NCBI GenBank assembly: GCA_020832405.1
Contig: JAFIET010000041.1
Coordinates: forward strand, 1-33,737
Reading direction: 5' to 3'
Length of the DNA stretch: 33,737 nucleotides
Origin: Balneolales bacterium
Lineage (GTDB): Bacteria; Bacteroidota; Rhodothermia; Balneolales; Cyclonatronaceae
The notes below the pieces were generated by a model that ran no database searches, was not told the origin of the DNA, and worked only from the letters and a program-made list of their open reading frames with translations. A program made the translations under genes and the position numbers. Positions 1-8,129 of this stretch are shown here, one piece after another; the stretch's first letter is position 1, and each line of letters starts with the position of its first letter.

Positions 1-80
1 ACAAGCTAACCCCAAAATACACCACAGGTAAAGATGCGGTTGGTAGGGGGGATACGTCTGTTTTTCCTTATGCTGTTTTA

Positions 81-118
81 AAGCCCCGGTTGCGCAGCCC
101 GCAGCCGGGGCTTTTTTT
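81..118 (+). terminator. Rho-independent terminator
   Basis: A 9-bp perfect stem (81-89 with 105-113, core AGCCCCGG/CCGGGGCT) encloses a 15-nt loop and runs into seven T. The orientation fits the end of a + strand gene lying left of the window. Confidence 0.85.
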
Positions 119-127
119 ATGGTGCAT

Positions 128-202
128 TTAGCTGCATCCTTCGTACCGGTACACCTTCAGCTTGCCGTTTTTCACTTTTGCGGCGTCATTGAACGGAATG
201 AC
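128..202 (-). pseudogene. Possible C-terminal remnant of an unknown gene
   Basis: On the minus strand a 24-codon frame ends in TAA at 128-130 and has a TAG directly upstream at 203-205, with no start codon. Its translation (ending KLKVYRYEGCS) has the mixed charged/aromatic character of a real protein tail. It could be the 3' stump of a deleted gene or chance. No family is recognised. Confidence 0.2.
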
Positions 203-271
203 CTAAGCTGGCACTGGCAGGATTGCGGCCCTGATACTTTTAGGGTCGTTATCTGAAAATTCCCGTACAGT

Positions 272-1618
272 TTATCTGCTTCTGATGGTGCCAAACTGCA
301 ACAGCCGGTCGAACTGTTGCTGCTGATCCCTGAAGTACACCAGCACCTGATACTCCTGGTTTGTTTGAGCAAAGAAGGCCGAAAGCCTGAGGTCGTCGAG
401 GCGGTTGTTGTTCACAACGGCATAGGTGTAGTCGTAGCGCCCTTCTTTCATGAGGATGCGTGCTGAAAAAGCATCCTCATCCGGGCTGTAGATCATGCGC
501 TGTGCAGCGCTGATACTCCAGTTGGTGAATGATCCGGTCACAAAAACGGCCTCATCGGGCTCAATAAATGAAGGGCGTTCGAGATTGAATTCTACTTCGG
601 TATATCGTGCTGACCTGCCGCTTCGGGGTTCACCAAAGCTGTACGAGCGGGAAGGTCTGGGATTTACGTCGAGATCAACCACATCATACTGCAGCCGTAT
701 CAGCGGCGGATTACGCTCCGGGAAAACTTCAAACACATCTCTCGTGATACTGAAAAGGTCGTCGATAAGCAGCGGCCTGAATTCATAGCGCCCCGGAAAG
801 CTGCCTTCGCGGCTAAGGTGAAGCCGGATAAGGCCGGGGCTCGAAATATCGCGTTCGGTGGTGAGCCGGCTGCGCCCCCAAAACTGATTTTGTACCACCC
901 GAACGTCAATATCAACAAGCGGCATACTCACAAAATCAGGAAACTGATACTCCGTAAATATCTGATGGTTGGGGAAGCGGCTGTCAAAAAAGTGGTCGGT
1001 CACTTCGGCCCGGAGGCTGCCACGGTCTTCGGTAACGAAAAAGGGGAGGGAGAACAACAGTTCACGGCTCACATAATCGTACACTTCAACCATAAAATTT
1101 CCGCTTACCTGAATATCGAGGTTTCGGTTTGGGAAGGTGTAGCTGTAGCTGTAGAAGGAGGGAAACTGCCCGGTACCGGGTGTGCCGCCGGTGATGGTGT
1201 CATCACGAAAACCCCGGCTGAGTGCCGCAGGTGGCAGAAAGCTTTCGCTCCAGTCGGAATTGTAGTGCTTCAGCCGGATGAGAAAACTGTTTCCGGCATC
1301 TGCGAGCTCATCGAATCGCAGGGTAAGCCGCTGTGATGAACCCAGCACAATAACCGGCGGGTTACCAGGCCGCTCAAGGAATAATTCTATGCTCCGGATT
1401 TCGGCAGTCGGGGGCTGCTGCGGGGCTACGGCTTTGGTATTGGTAATCCGGTTTTGAAGATTTGAGTGAGCCGGCTCATAGCTTTCGCGCGGCATGCTGC
1501 TGCAGGAAGCGAGCAGGAAAGCGGATGCGAGCACAGCAGCCATCACCCTGCCCCTGATTTTCCTCCCAAAAAGAAATGAGCTTATGCAGATGTGATATGT
1601 GAGGTTGCTTGAGGTCAA
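272..1618 (-). CDS. Type IX secretion system plug-type lipoprotein (DUF5103)
   Basis: The sequence resembles the DUF5103 family, named for a protein that plugs the SprA translocon of the type IX secretion system; the role here is inferred from the family. A hydrophobic stretch ending in the lipobox LLAS-C (Cys at residue 39) marks an outer-membrane lipoprotein. The middle is beta-rich with many F/Y residues. Around residues 350-410 an E-set/CBM48-like segment appears (VFVTGSFTNW, then RYDYTYAV). The start is uncertain: a TTG at 1618 overlaps the dapF stop (TTGA) and supplies a basic n-region (GRKIRGR), while an ATG at 1543 would give a shorter form lacking positive charges. It is the last gene of the ccmB-holB-dapF run and is probably coupled to dapF. 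The sorting-domain protein at 12599-15064 is a likely client of the same secretion system. Confidence 0.8.
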   Translation of the reverse strand: MTSSNLTYHICISSFLFGRKIRGRVMAAVLASAFLLASCSSMPRESYEPAHSNLQNRITNTKAVAPQQPPTAEIRSIELFLERPGNPPVIVLGSSQRLTLRFDELADAGNSFLIRLKHYNSDWSESFLPPAALSRGFRDDTITGGTPGTGQFPSFYSYSYTFPNRNLDIQVSGNFMVEVYDYVSRELLFSLPFFVTEDRGSLRAEVTDHFFDSRFPNHQIFTEYQFPDFVSMPLVDIDVRVVQNQFWGRSRLTTERDISSPGLIRLHLSREGSFPGRYEFRPLLIDDLFSITRDVFEVFPERNPPLIRLQYDVVDLDVNPRPSRSYSFGEPRSGRSARYTEVEFNLERPSFIEPDEAVFVTGSFTNWSISAAQRMIYSPDEDAFSARILMKEGRYDYTYAVVNNNRLDDLRLSAFFAQTNQEYQVLVYFRDQQQQFDRLLQFGTIRSR

Positions 1619-2451
1619 ATATCCAGGAAGTAGGTGCCGTCGAAGGTAAACACTGCAGGACCGCTTAGCCGAAGCCCGGTATAATGCCTGCCTTCGGAGT
1701 TGTACCGGAAGCTGGTTTTAAGTGTGCCGCCGCTGCACAGAATTTCGTAGCTGAAGCTGCCGTCTGCTTCAGGTTTTTTTTTGTGATGATGCGCAACAGC
1801 CGTAGCAAGGGCGCCGGTGCCGCAGGCAAGGGTGAGGTCTTCTACGCCACGCTCGTAGGTTTTCATGTAGATCTGATTCGGGCTTTGCGCTTCGCAGGCG
1901 AAGTTTACATTAGTGCCCTTTGGGAACAGCTCCTGCCGGTTGCGGATGTCCCGGCCCTGACTGCGCAGCAGGGCTTCATCATCGAGGGTACCGGCATCAA
2001 CCCAGGTAACGACATGGTCGGTACCGGAGTAGATTTCGAGCGCATCACGGTCAAACAGGGTGAGGAATTCGCCGGCTTTGGGTTCAACCGGAAAAAAAAC
2101 GCTGACTTCATTTTTGTTTACTTCGGCCTCGTAACGGCTGCCATGTACCATGAAGCTTAGCTTTTCGGGGAAGCCGGAGCGCACGGCAAACCGGGCAAGG
2201 CATCGGGCGCCGTTGCCGCACATACCGGCATCACTGCCGTCGGCATTGCGGTAAATCATGCGGTAGTCGGCGCGTTCGGAAGGTTCGAGCACAAGTACGC
2301 CATCGGCGCCAACCCCGAAACGCCGGTGACAAAGCCGGGGGGTGAGTGCGATGATTTCATCGAGCAGAAAACCGTAGGTGCGGTTGTCGAACACCACAAA
2401 GTCGTTGCCCGCCCCGTGCATTTTTGTGAAAGCGATGGATTTAATATTCAC
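1615..2451 (-). CDS. dapF: Diaminopimelate epimerase
   Basis: Converts LL- to meso-diaminopimelate for lysine and peptidoglycan synthesis in the cytoplasm. All family signatures are present: the N-terminal KMHGAGNDFVVFD, the first catalytic cysteine in MCGNGARC (C78) and the second in ACGTGALA (C210), which together act as the two-base pair. At 278 aa it has normal length. The ATG at 2451 is the only sensible start because the conserved N-terminus begins 9 residues later. Its stop overlaps the TTG of the plug lipoprotein. A weak terminator-like hairpin separates it from holB 90 nt upstream, so it may have its own promoter. No oddities are seen. Confidence 0.97.
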   Translation of the reverse strand: MNIKSIAFTKMHGAGNDFVVFDNRTYGFLLDEIIALTPRLCHRRFGVGADGVLVLEPSERADYRMIYRNADGSDAGMCGNGARCLARFAVRSGFPEKLSFMVHGSRYEAEVNKNEVSVFFPVEPKAGEFLTLFDRDALEIYSGTDHVVTWVDAGTLDDEALLRSQGRDIRNRQELFPKGTNVNFACEAQSPNQIYMKTYERGVEDLTLACGTGALATAVAHHHKKKPEADGSFSYEILCSGGTLKTSFRYNSEGRHYTGLRLSGPAVFTFDGTYFLDI

Positions 2452-2458
2452 GAGTAAT

Positions 2459-2486
2459 TAAAAAAAATTGAAACCGGCTGAGCCGG
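2459..2486 (-). terminator. Candidate terminator after holB
   Basis: On the minus strand CCGGC-TCA-GCCGG is followed by TTTCAA and a run of eight T. The stem is only 5 bp with a 3-nt loop, so termination is likely partial. It lies between holB and dapF. Confidence 0.4.
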
Positions 2487-2541
2487 GGGGAGTGTGTAAA
2501 AGAAAAGCATGGAGTACTAACCCAAAAAAGGCCTGCATCAT

Positions 2542-3771
2542 TTAGGTTGCAAGGTGTTCGTAGGCCGGAATGTGCATCCAGGGCTTGCTGTCGGGTATGG
2601 ACGGGTCAAGACCGCGCATCAGCCGTGAGATCCGGAAGGCCAGTACGGTAAAAATATAGCGGCCGGTAACGTTCACATCCAGCATGGTTCGGAACTCCTC
2701 GAACATCTGATGCATTTCATCGAGGCGCGCATTTTTGAGGGCCTTGCAAAAATTGTGAATCACTTCAACCTGATCGGCATTCACAAGGAAGCGTTCCTCG
2801 CCGGTTGCGCGGTAAATTTCAAGATCGCGCACCAGTACTTCCATCAGATTCAGGATGTTAGCCATGCCTTCGCGGTTATTTTCGGTTTGCCAGCGCTGTG
2901 CAATGCCGGTGATTTCCAGAGGGTCGAGGGAGTAACAGCTGCGCAGATAGCTGATGATGTCGTTTCTCATGCCCCGCAGCTGCTCAACATCGTAAAAGCG
3001 GGCGGCGGAGTAGTTACCGCCGGTGATGCGCGAGAGAAAGCGTGCTTCCGGCTCGTTCAGCTTATCATAGGTCTGAAGCCCTTCAGCAACTTCATCGGGG
3101 CTGAGCGGCGACATACGGATGTGCTGACAGCGCGAGATAATGGTGGGCAGCAGGGCATTTACATTGTTGGTTGTGAGGATAAAAACGACCTCATCAGGCG
3201 GTTCTTCCAGCAGCTTCAGGAAGGTGTTGGACGCCTCTTTCCGCATTTTTTCGACCTCACTGATAATGATGATGTTCCGGTAACCTTCGTTGGGTTTGCG
3301 GTAGGAGCCGCTGAGTACCGTCTCCTTAAAATAGCTGATAGAGTAGAAAGAGTTTTTGTTCGTCTGATCGCTTTCATCTTTGAGGCTCGGCCTCAGGGTG
3401 AAGTCAACCACTTCGTAGGGGTCTTTTGCGAGCAGCTGAATGCGGTCGCGCAGCAACCCTATATCAGGGTCACTTCCGGGAAGCGGGATGAAAATCCGGA
3501 TGTCGGGATGGTTGCTCCACCGGCTTTTTTTTGAAAAGGCCGTGCCTTTGAGGTCGGTGAGGTTATCGATTCCATTAATGAGTTCGGCAAGGGTAAGCGC
3601 CAGCGCTTTTTTTCCAACGCCAGCGGGCCCGCTGATGAGGTAGGCGTGGCTGAGCCGCCCGGAGCTTACAATGCGTTCGAGCTGATCGCGGGCCTGCAGG
3701 TTGCCAACAAGGCGCCGGTTGCCGGGTTTAATGGCGGAGCCGGCATAAGGGAGTTCAGTCGGTCCAGACAT
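2542..3771 (-). CDS. holB: DNA polymerase III delta-prime subunit
   Basis: A clamp-loader AAA+ subunit that helps load the sliding clamp during replication. A P-loop GPAGVGKK is at about residues 48-55, an EKMRKEASNTFLKLLEEPP block corresponds to the family's conserved segment after Walker B, and sensor I/SRC appears as TTNN...ISRCQHIRM. The zinc-module cysteines found in E. coli delta-prime are absent. The C-terminal third (about 250-409) is the poorly conserved collar domain. I start it at the ATG at 3771 rather than the TTG two codons upstream; this overlaps the end of ccmB by 17 nt. At 409 aa it is somewhat longer than the E. coli protein. DnaX cannot be excluded by name alone, but the length and lack of a C-terminal extension favour HolB. 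Confidence 0.88.
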   Translation of the reverse strand: MSGPTELPYAGSAIKPGNRRLVGNLQARDQLERIVSSGRLSHAYLISGPAGVGKKALALTLAELINGIDNLTDLKGTAFSKKSRWSNHPDIRIFIPLPGSDPDIGLLRDRIQLLAKDPYEVVDFTLRPSLKDESDQTNKNSFYSISYFKETVLSGSYRKPNEGYRNIIIISEVEKMRKEASNTFLKLLEEPPDEVVFILTTNNVNALLPTIISRCQHIRMSPLSPDEVAEGLQTYDKLNEPEARFLSRITGGNYSAARFYDVEQLRGMRNDIISYLRSCYSLDPLEITGIAQRWQTENNREGMANILNLMEVLVRDLEIYRATGEERFLVNADQVEVIHNFCKALKNARLDEMHQMFEEFRTMLDVNVTGRYIFTVLAFRISRLMRGLDPSIPDSKPWMHIPAYEHLAT

Positions 3772-4423
3772 AATCAAATAACATGATGGAAAGGGTGATG
3801 GTTACGCCGCAATAGCCGATGAGCGCGGCGAGCTGCTCGGCAATACCGCCAATCGGGCTGCCGCCGAGCAGGGTTCGGGTAGCATCGCTCAGCAGTACGA
3901 TAAGCGGAAGCAGCAGCGGCAGGCAAAGTACCGAAAAAATAGCGCCCTTCTGTACAGATCGCGAAACCAGAGATGCCATAAGAGTTGCTACACTTGAAAA
4001 ACCAAGCGAGCCCAGTAAAAGCAGCAGCAGGAAAGGAAACAGATCGGGGTCGAAACTGCCCGTAAGAATGGCAAAAAGCAGTGCCGTAAGCAGCGAAACC
4101 GCGTAGGTGAAGCTGAAGTTGAAAAGCAGTTTGCCGATGTAAACCGGCAGCCCCGGCGTATTGAGCCGAAGCAGATCAAACGTCTGCTGATCGGTTTCCA
4201 TCACAAAAGAGCGGGCAAGGCTCGAAAGGGCCGCAAACAGGATAATTATCCAAAGCAGCCCGCTGTACAGGTCTGCGGTGAGCAGGCTGGTGTTCAGCGA
4301 GAAAAACATCACCATAGTGGCTGAAGCCACAAAGGTGAGCACGGTATTGATGGCGTACCGGGAGCGGAGTTCAAGCTGAAAATCTTTCCGGAATATGGCG
4401 AGGGCACTTTTAAATAGCTGCAT
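3755..4423 (-). CDS. ccmB: Heme exporter permease CcmB
   Basis: Membrane subunit of the CcmAB ABC transporter of cytochrome c maturation, which drives release of heme-loaded CcmE. The N-terminus (ALAIFRKDFQLELRSRYAIN) matches the family's conserved cytoplasmic start, followed by about six hydrophobic segments and the typical VQKGAIFS / LLLPLIVLL region. I chose the ATG at 4423, which gives 222 aa, the usual length; an upstream ATG at 4507 would add 28 unrelated residues. It overlaps holB by 17 nt. No ccmA, ccmC or other ccm gene is in the window, so its partners must be elsewhere. Confidence 0.88.
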   Translation of the reverse strand: MQLFKSALAIFRKDFQLELRSRYAINTVLTFVASATMVMFFSLNTSLLTADLYSGLLWIIILFAALSSLARSFVMETDQQTFDLLRLNTPGLPVYIGKLLFNFSFTYAVSLLTALLFAILTGSFDPDLFPFLLLLLLGSLGFSSVATLMASLVSRSVQKGAIFSVLCLPLLLPLIVLLSDATRTLLGGSPIGGIAEQLAALIGYCGVTITLSIMLFDYVWTD

Positions 4424-4627
4424 TTTTTCAAAGTACGAAGTTTGCCGGCAATTATCGAAAAAGAGTTGAATCTCCGGCCGCCTTCCGGTAATTTGATGTG
4501 CCGCCATTCGCTGTCAGAACCGGCCGGCCGGCCGAGAGAAACCTCCGTTTGTTTGAAGTGTGTATCCGCTAAAAAAGTCTTAAATTTCACCATCGTTTTT
4601 TTGCAGCCCGCATCTCTTCAAAAATTT

Positions 4628-4639
4628 TGCAGCGCTGCA
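4628..4639. promoter_or_regulatory. 12-bp palindrome upstream of the PTS IIA gene
   Basis: TGCAGCGCTGCA is a perfect palindrome 29 nt before the IIA start codon. A half-site-like TTGCAGC also occurs at about 4601. It could be an operator; no known factor is assigned. The rest of the 245-nt gap between ccmB and the IIA gene holds a CGGC tandem run (about 4521-4534) and nothing else recognisable. Confidence 0.3.
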
Positions 4640-4668
4640 GCATTTAAAAGATTGAACAAGCCTTCATT

Positions 4669-5133
4669 ATGAAAATCTCTGAAATTCTCAGCTCCGGACA
4701 CATCGTACTGGATGTTGAAGCAGGAAACAAGGAAGAATTAATTAAGCGACTGGTAAATGAGTTAAAGAAGGAGGTTGATGAAGAACTGCTTCAGAAAATA
4801 AAACAAGCAGTGCTCGATCGCGAAGAAGTAATGTCAACGGGAGTTGGGAAAGGGGTTGCGATTCCGCACGCCAAGCTTAGGGAAATGGAATCAAACTATG
4901 CGGTATTTGCCCGCCTGAAGCGGCCAATCGATTTCAGTTCGGTAGATGATGCCCCGGTTTCATTGGTCTTTCTGCTGGTAGGCGGATGTGCCAAGAGCAG
5001 CTATCATATAAAGCTGCTCAGCAAAATATCAAGGCTGATGAACCATGATAACTTCCGGCATCAGCTCATGATGGCCGAGTCTGCGGCAGTAGTTGTTGAG
5101 CTTTTCCGTGAGGAAGAAGAGCAACCTGTCTGA
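4669..5133 (+). CDS. PTS EIIA domain protein (PtsN/fructose type)
   Basis: A single-domain EIIA of the fructose/nitrogen type (PF00359). The phosphorylatable histidine is in GVAIPHAK (H67), preceded by the usual EEVMSTGVGKG. No EIIB or EIIC domain is attached and no transporter subunit is nearby, so a regulatory role like PtsN in the nitrogen-PTS is more likely than sugar uptake. At 154 aa it is family-sized. It begins a + strand run with dacB (17-nt gap), a sigma-54 regulator and folD. HPr and enzyme I are not in the window. I do not assign ptsN firmly because Bacteroidota carry several stand-alone EIIA paralogs. Confidence 0.88.
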   Translation: MKISEILSSGHIVLDVEAGNKEELIKRLVNELKKEVDEELLQKIKQAVLDREEVMSTGVGKGVAIPHAKLREMESNYAVFARLKRPIDFSSVDDAPVSLVFLLVGGCAKSSYHIKLLSKISRLMNHDNFRHQLMMAESAAVVVELFREEEEQPV

Positions 5134-5150
5134 TTAAGCAGCCCGAACTG

Positions 5151-6698
5151 ATGACCTCCGAAGCCGCCTCAGCAGGATCAGCCCGAATTTCCGCAAGGAT
5201 GCTTTTTTGGGGGATGATGTGCGTGCTGTTTGTGCCATGGTTGTGGGCTGGCGGAACCGCGAAGGGGTTTGCCGCCGGAGCAGATGGCCGGCAGCCGGCA
5301 CCGGTGCATGCGGCCGCAGCACCAAGCGAAGAGCGCATTCAGGCTCTGATAGCCGCGGGCGTTCCGTCAGACGCTGTATGGGCTGTTTCTGTACGCAACG
5401 AAGCTGGGGAAGAACTCATCAGCATCAACAGCAGCACGCCAATGCGGATGGCCTCAAACAGCAAGTTGTTTGTAACAGCCGGCCTGCTGCACGGCCTCGG
5501 GCCGGATTTCCGCTTCCGTACAACCCTTTACGGCGATGGCCGCCTTGTTGACGGGGTGTGGCTCGGGGATGTGCACCTTGCCGGCTCAGGAGATCCGTCT
5601 ATCGATAAATATCACTATGATAATGACGCGATGTTTGTGTTCAACTCCTTCATCAGGCAGCTGCGCGAGCAGGGTATTAACCGAATTGTAGGGGATGTTT
5701 TTGGCAACGAAAGCCTTTTCGACGATATCCGCTATCCCCGGGGCTGGGAGTGGGACGATCTGTCGTATTATTATGCACCGGAAACCGGCGCGCTTTCCTT
5801 CAACCGAAACTGTATTGATCTTACGGTCAGGGCTGTGGGCACAGTAGGGGATCAGCCGCAGATTACCTGGTTTCCGTTCAATACCGATTATGTGAACCTG
5901 GTGAATGAGCAGCGCATCACCCCGCGAAATGTGCGCTTCAACGAATCTTATGCACGTGTGCTGGGAACCAATACCATCTTGCTGCGCAGTACGCTGCCGC
6001 AGGGCTATCTGGAGAAAGAGTCGCTCACCATCACAGATCCGGCCCTTTTTTTTATTGACAGTTTCGTGAAGCAGGCGAGCTTCAGCGGTATCGACTGGAT
6101 CGGTGAACTGATTGTGGATTCACAGCGCCGCAACTGGCGCGGTTTCCGCAACCTTGCGGAGCATCATTCCGAGCCGCTTGCTGTGCTGCTGAAACGGGTG
6201 AATGCACACAGCGACAACTTCTACACCGAAATGCTCACCAAAGCGCTGGGTGCTTATTCGATGGGCGTGCAGGGCAGCACGGAAGCCGGGCTGACCCTTA
6301 TTCTTGAAGAACTCGAAAAAATCGGCCTCGATACTACAGATCTTCGTTTTCGGGATGCTTCCGGCATGGCAAGCGCCAATCTTGCATCGGCTTCTCAGAT
6401 CACAGCGCTGTTGCGGCTGATGCAGCAATCCCCCTATCGCACCGAGTGGGAACAAACCTTTGCCAAAGCGGGCTTCAGCGGTACGCTCGAAAACCGGTTC
6501 ATAAGCTCGCCCGCGCTCGGAAATCTGTATGCCAAAACCGGCTTCATTACCGGGGTACGCACCCTTAGCGGGTACCTCGATACGCAATCAGGCGCCCGGC
6601 TGAGCTTCTCCATCCTCACCAACAATTTCACAAGCCGTGTTGCCGCAGTAGATCAGGTGCACGAGCGTATCCTCAACCTGCTTTGGCAGGAACTTTAA
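5151..6698 (+). CDS. dacB: D-alanyl-D-alanine carboxypeptidase/endopeptidase (PBP4)
   Basis: Peptidase S13 family: trims D-Ala from, and cleaves cross-links in, peptidoglycan in the periplasm. All three active-site motifs are present: SNSK (S102 nucleophile, K105), SDN (354-356) and KTG (462-464). DASGMASANLAS near residue 402 matches the family's conserved block. Residues 1-45 form a signal peptide with arginines at 12 and 16 and a hydrophobic core from 17. The ATG at 5151 is 17 nt after the IIA stop; an internal ATG at 5199 (residue 17) would remove the basic n-region and is less likely. Its 515-aa length fits PBP4 with its inserted domains (about 120-320). Confidence 0.93.
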   Translation: MTSEAASAGSARISARMLFWGMMCVLFVPWLWAGGTAKGFAAGADGRQPAPVHAAAAPSEERIQALIAAGVPSDAVWAVSVRNEAGEELISINSSTPMRMASNSKLFVTAGLLHGLGPDFRFRTTLYGDGRLVDGVWLGDVHLAGSGDPSIDKYHYDNDAMFVFNSFIRQLREQGINRIVGDVFGNESLFDDIRYPRGWEWDDLSYYYAPETGALSFNRNCIDLTVRAVGTVGDQPQITWFPFNTDYVNLVNEQRITPRNVRFNESYARVLGTNTILLRSTLPQGYLEKESLTITDPALFFIDSFVKQASFSGIDWIGELIVDSQRRNWRGFRNLAEHHSEPLAVLLKRVNAHSDNFYTEMLTKALGAYSMGVQGSTEAGLTLILEELEKIGLDTTDLRFRDASGMASANLASASQITALLRLMQQSPYRTEWEQTFAKAGFSGTLENRFISSPALGNLYAKTGFITGVRTLSGYLDTQSGARLSFSILTNNFTSRVAAVDQVHERILNLLWQEL

Positions 6699-6725
6699 TC
6701 TGAAATCTGATTCGGCACCCTTTTC

Positions 6726-8114
6726 ATGTCCGCAAAAAAAAATCCCCGCATACTTGTAACCGACGATGAAGCAAGCATCCGCAGCGCGTTGCGCGAAATC
6801 CTGGAGTTCGAGCAATATGATGTAAGTGAGGCCGCTTCGGGTACACTGGCGCTGGAGAAACTGCAGGCTGAAGCCTTCGATTTGCTGCTTCTCGATATTA
6901 AAATGAAGGGGATGGATGGCTTCGAGCTGCTCGAAAAACTCAACGAAGCAGGCATTCAGCTGCCCGTAATTATGCTTACCGGTCACGGTACGATTGAAAT
7001 GGCCGTGCAGGCAACCCGGCTCGGTGCTTTTGATTTTCTTCAAAAACCGCCGGACCTTAACCGGCTGCTGATTACGGTGCGCAATGCGCTCGATAAAGGA
7101 ATTCTCGTAAAAGAGAACCGGAAAATGCGCCGGAGTGTACCCCGGCTTTCGGAAATTATCGGGGAGAGTGATGCCATCAGGCACATCAAGGCGACCATCG
7201 CGAAAGTTGCGCCCACAGATGCGCGGGTGCTTATTACCGGCGAAAACGGAACCGGCAAGGAGCTGGTGGCCCGCAGCCTGCACGAGCAGAGCCGCCGCTC
7301 TGATGAGCCTTTTGTGGAAGTGAACTGTGCCGCCATTCCGACGGAGCTGCTTGAAAGCGAGCTTTTTGGCCATGAGGAGGGCGCCTTTACCGGAGCAAGC
7401 AGCCGCAGAATCGGCAAGTTTGAACAGGCACACGGCGGCACGCTTTTCCTCGATGAAATCGGGGATATGAGCCTGACCGCTCAGGCCAAGGTGCTGCGGG
7501 CGCTTCAGGAAAACACCATTGTGAGGGTGGGCGGAACGGAGCTGATTAAGGTGAATGTGCGCATCCTCGCTGCAACGAATAAGGATTTGAGGCTCGAAAT
7601 TCAGGAACAACGCTTCCGCGAAGATTTGTATCACCGGCTGAATGTGATTCCCGTTCATGTGCCGCCGCTCAGCGACCGGCGTGAAGATATTCCTCTGCTC
7701 GCTACTGCTTTTTTACGCGAAATGGCCGATAAGGACATCGTTTTTGAAGGGAAAACTTTTTCGCCCGGGGCTCTTGAAAAACTACAGCGCCATGAGTGGA
7801 CCGGCAATGTGCGGGAGCTGCATAATGTGGTTGAGCGACTCGGTATTCTGAGCAGCGGGCCGGAAATTACGGCGGCTGAGGTAGATCTTCTTGCCGGTGC
7901 GGTACAAAGGTCAGCCACCGACGGCAATCAGGGTATGCGAGATTTGCTGGAAAAATATCCCGATTTTCAGTCTTTTAAAGATGCGACGGAGCTTATTTTT
8001 GTGAAGTATCAGCTTGATAAACATCAGTGGAATATTTCACAAACAGCAGATGCCATCGGCATTCAGCGCAGCCATCTCTATAACAAAATCAAAAAATTTA
8101 ATCTAAAACGATAA
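6726..8114 (+). CDS. Sigma-54-dependent response regulator (NtrC family)
   Basis: Three domains in order. Receiver (1-125): phospho-acceptor D57 in LLLLDIKM, acidic pair D13/D14, and K107. AAA+ activator (about 143-370): Walker A GENGTGK (172-178), the sigma-54-contacting GAFTGA (219-224) and Walker B LFLDEIGD. C-terminal Fis-type helix-turn-helix (about 435-458, ISQTADAIGIQRSHLYNKI). It should activate transcription by RNA polymerase carrying sigma-54, whose gene rpoN is in the same window. No histidine kinase is adjacent, so the input signal is unknown; neighbours are dacB (27-nt gap) and folD (15-nt gap). Confidence 0.95.
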   Translation: MSAKKNPRILVTDDEASIRSALREILEFEQYDVSEAASGTLALEKLQAEAFDLLLLDIKMKGMDGFELLEKLNEAGIQLPVIMLTGHGTIEMAVQATRLGAFDFLQKPPDLNRLLITVRNALDKGILVKENRKMRRSVPRLSEIIGESDAIRHIKATIAKVAPTDARVLITGENGTGKELVARSLHEQSRRSDEPFVEVNCAAIPTELLESELFGHEEGAFTGASSRRIGKFEQAHGGTLFLDEIGDMSLTAQAKVLRALQENTIVRVGGTELIKVNVRILAATNKDLRLEIQEQRFREDLYHRLNVIPVHVPPLSDRREDIPLLATAFLREMADKDIVFEGKTFSPGALEKLQRHEWTGNVRELHNVVERLGILSSGPEITAAEVDLLAGAVQRSATDGNQGMRDLLEKYPDFQSFKDATELIFVKYQLDKHQWNISQTADAIGIQRSHLYNKIKKFNLKR

Positions 8115-8129
8115 AACGGGGGTTACTTC

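Larger units (their letters stand above)
1..271. other. Left-edge region without a confident gene
   Basis: No convincing complete gene lies here. A + strand gene from outside the window probably ends in the first bases: two frames close early (TAA at 7-9 and TAA at 29-31), and a strong + strand terminator follows at 81-118. Between the terminator and the plug-protein gene there is one possible minus-strand coding remnant (128-202), listed separately. Nothing else is recognisable. Confidence 0.5.

Noticed and set aside
2710-3534. 274-codon open frame on the + strand
   Set aside because: Shadow of holB.
4521-4534. CGGC tandem run upstream of the IIA gene
   Set aside because: A short low-complexity G/C run with no second copy or gene association; not treated as a repeat element.
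6588-7658. 356-codon open frame on the minus strand
   Set aside because: Opposite the end of dacB and the sigma-54 regulator; long antisense frames are expected at this G/C content.
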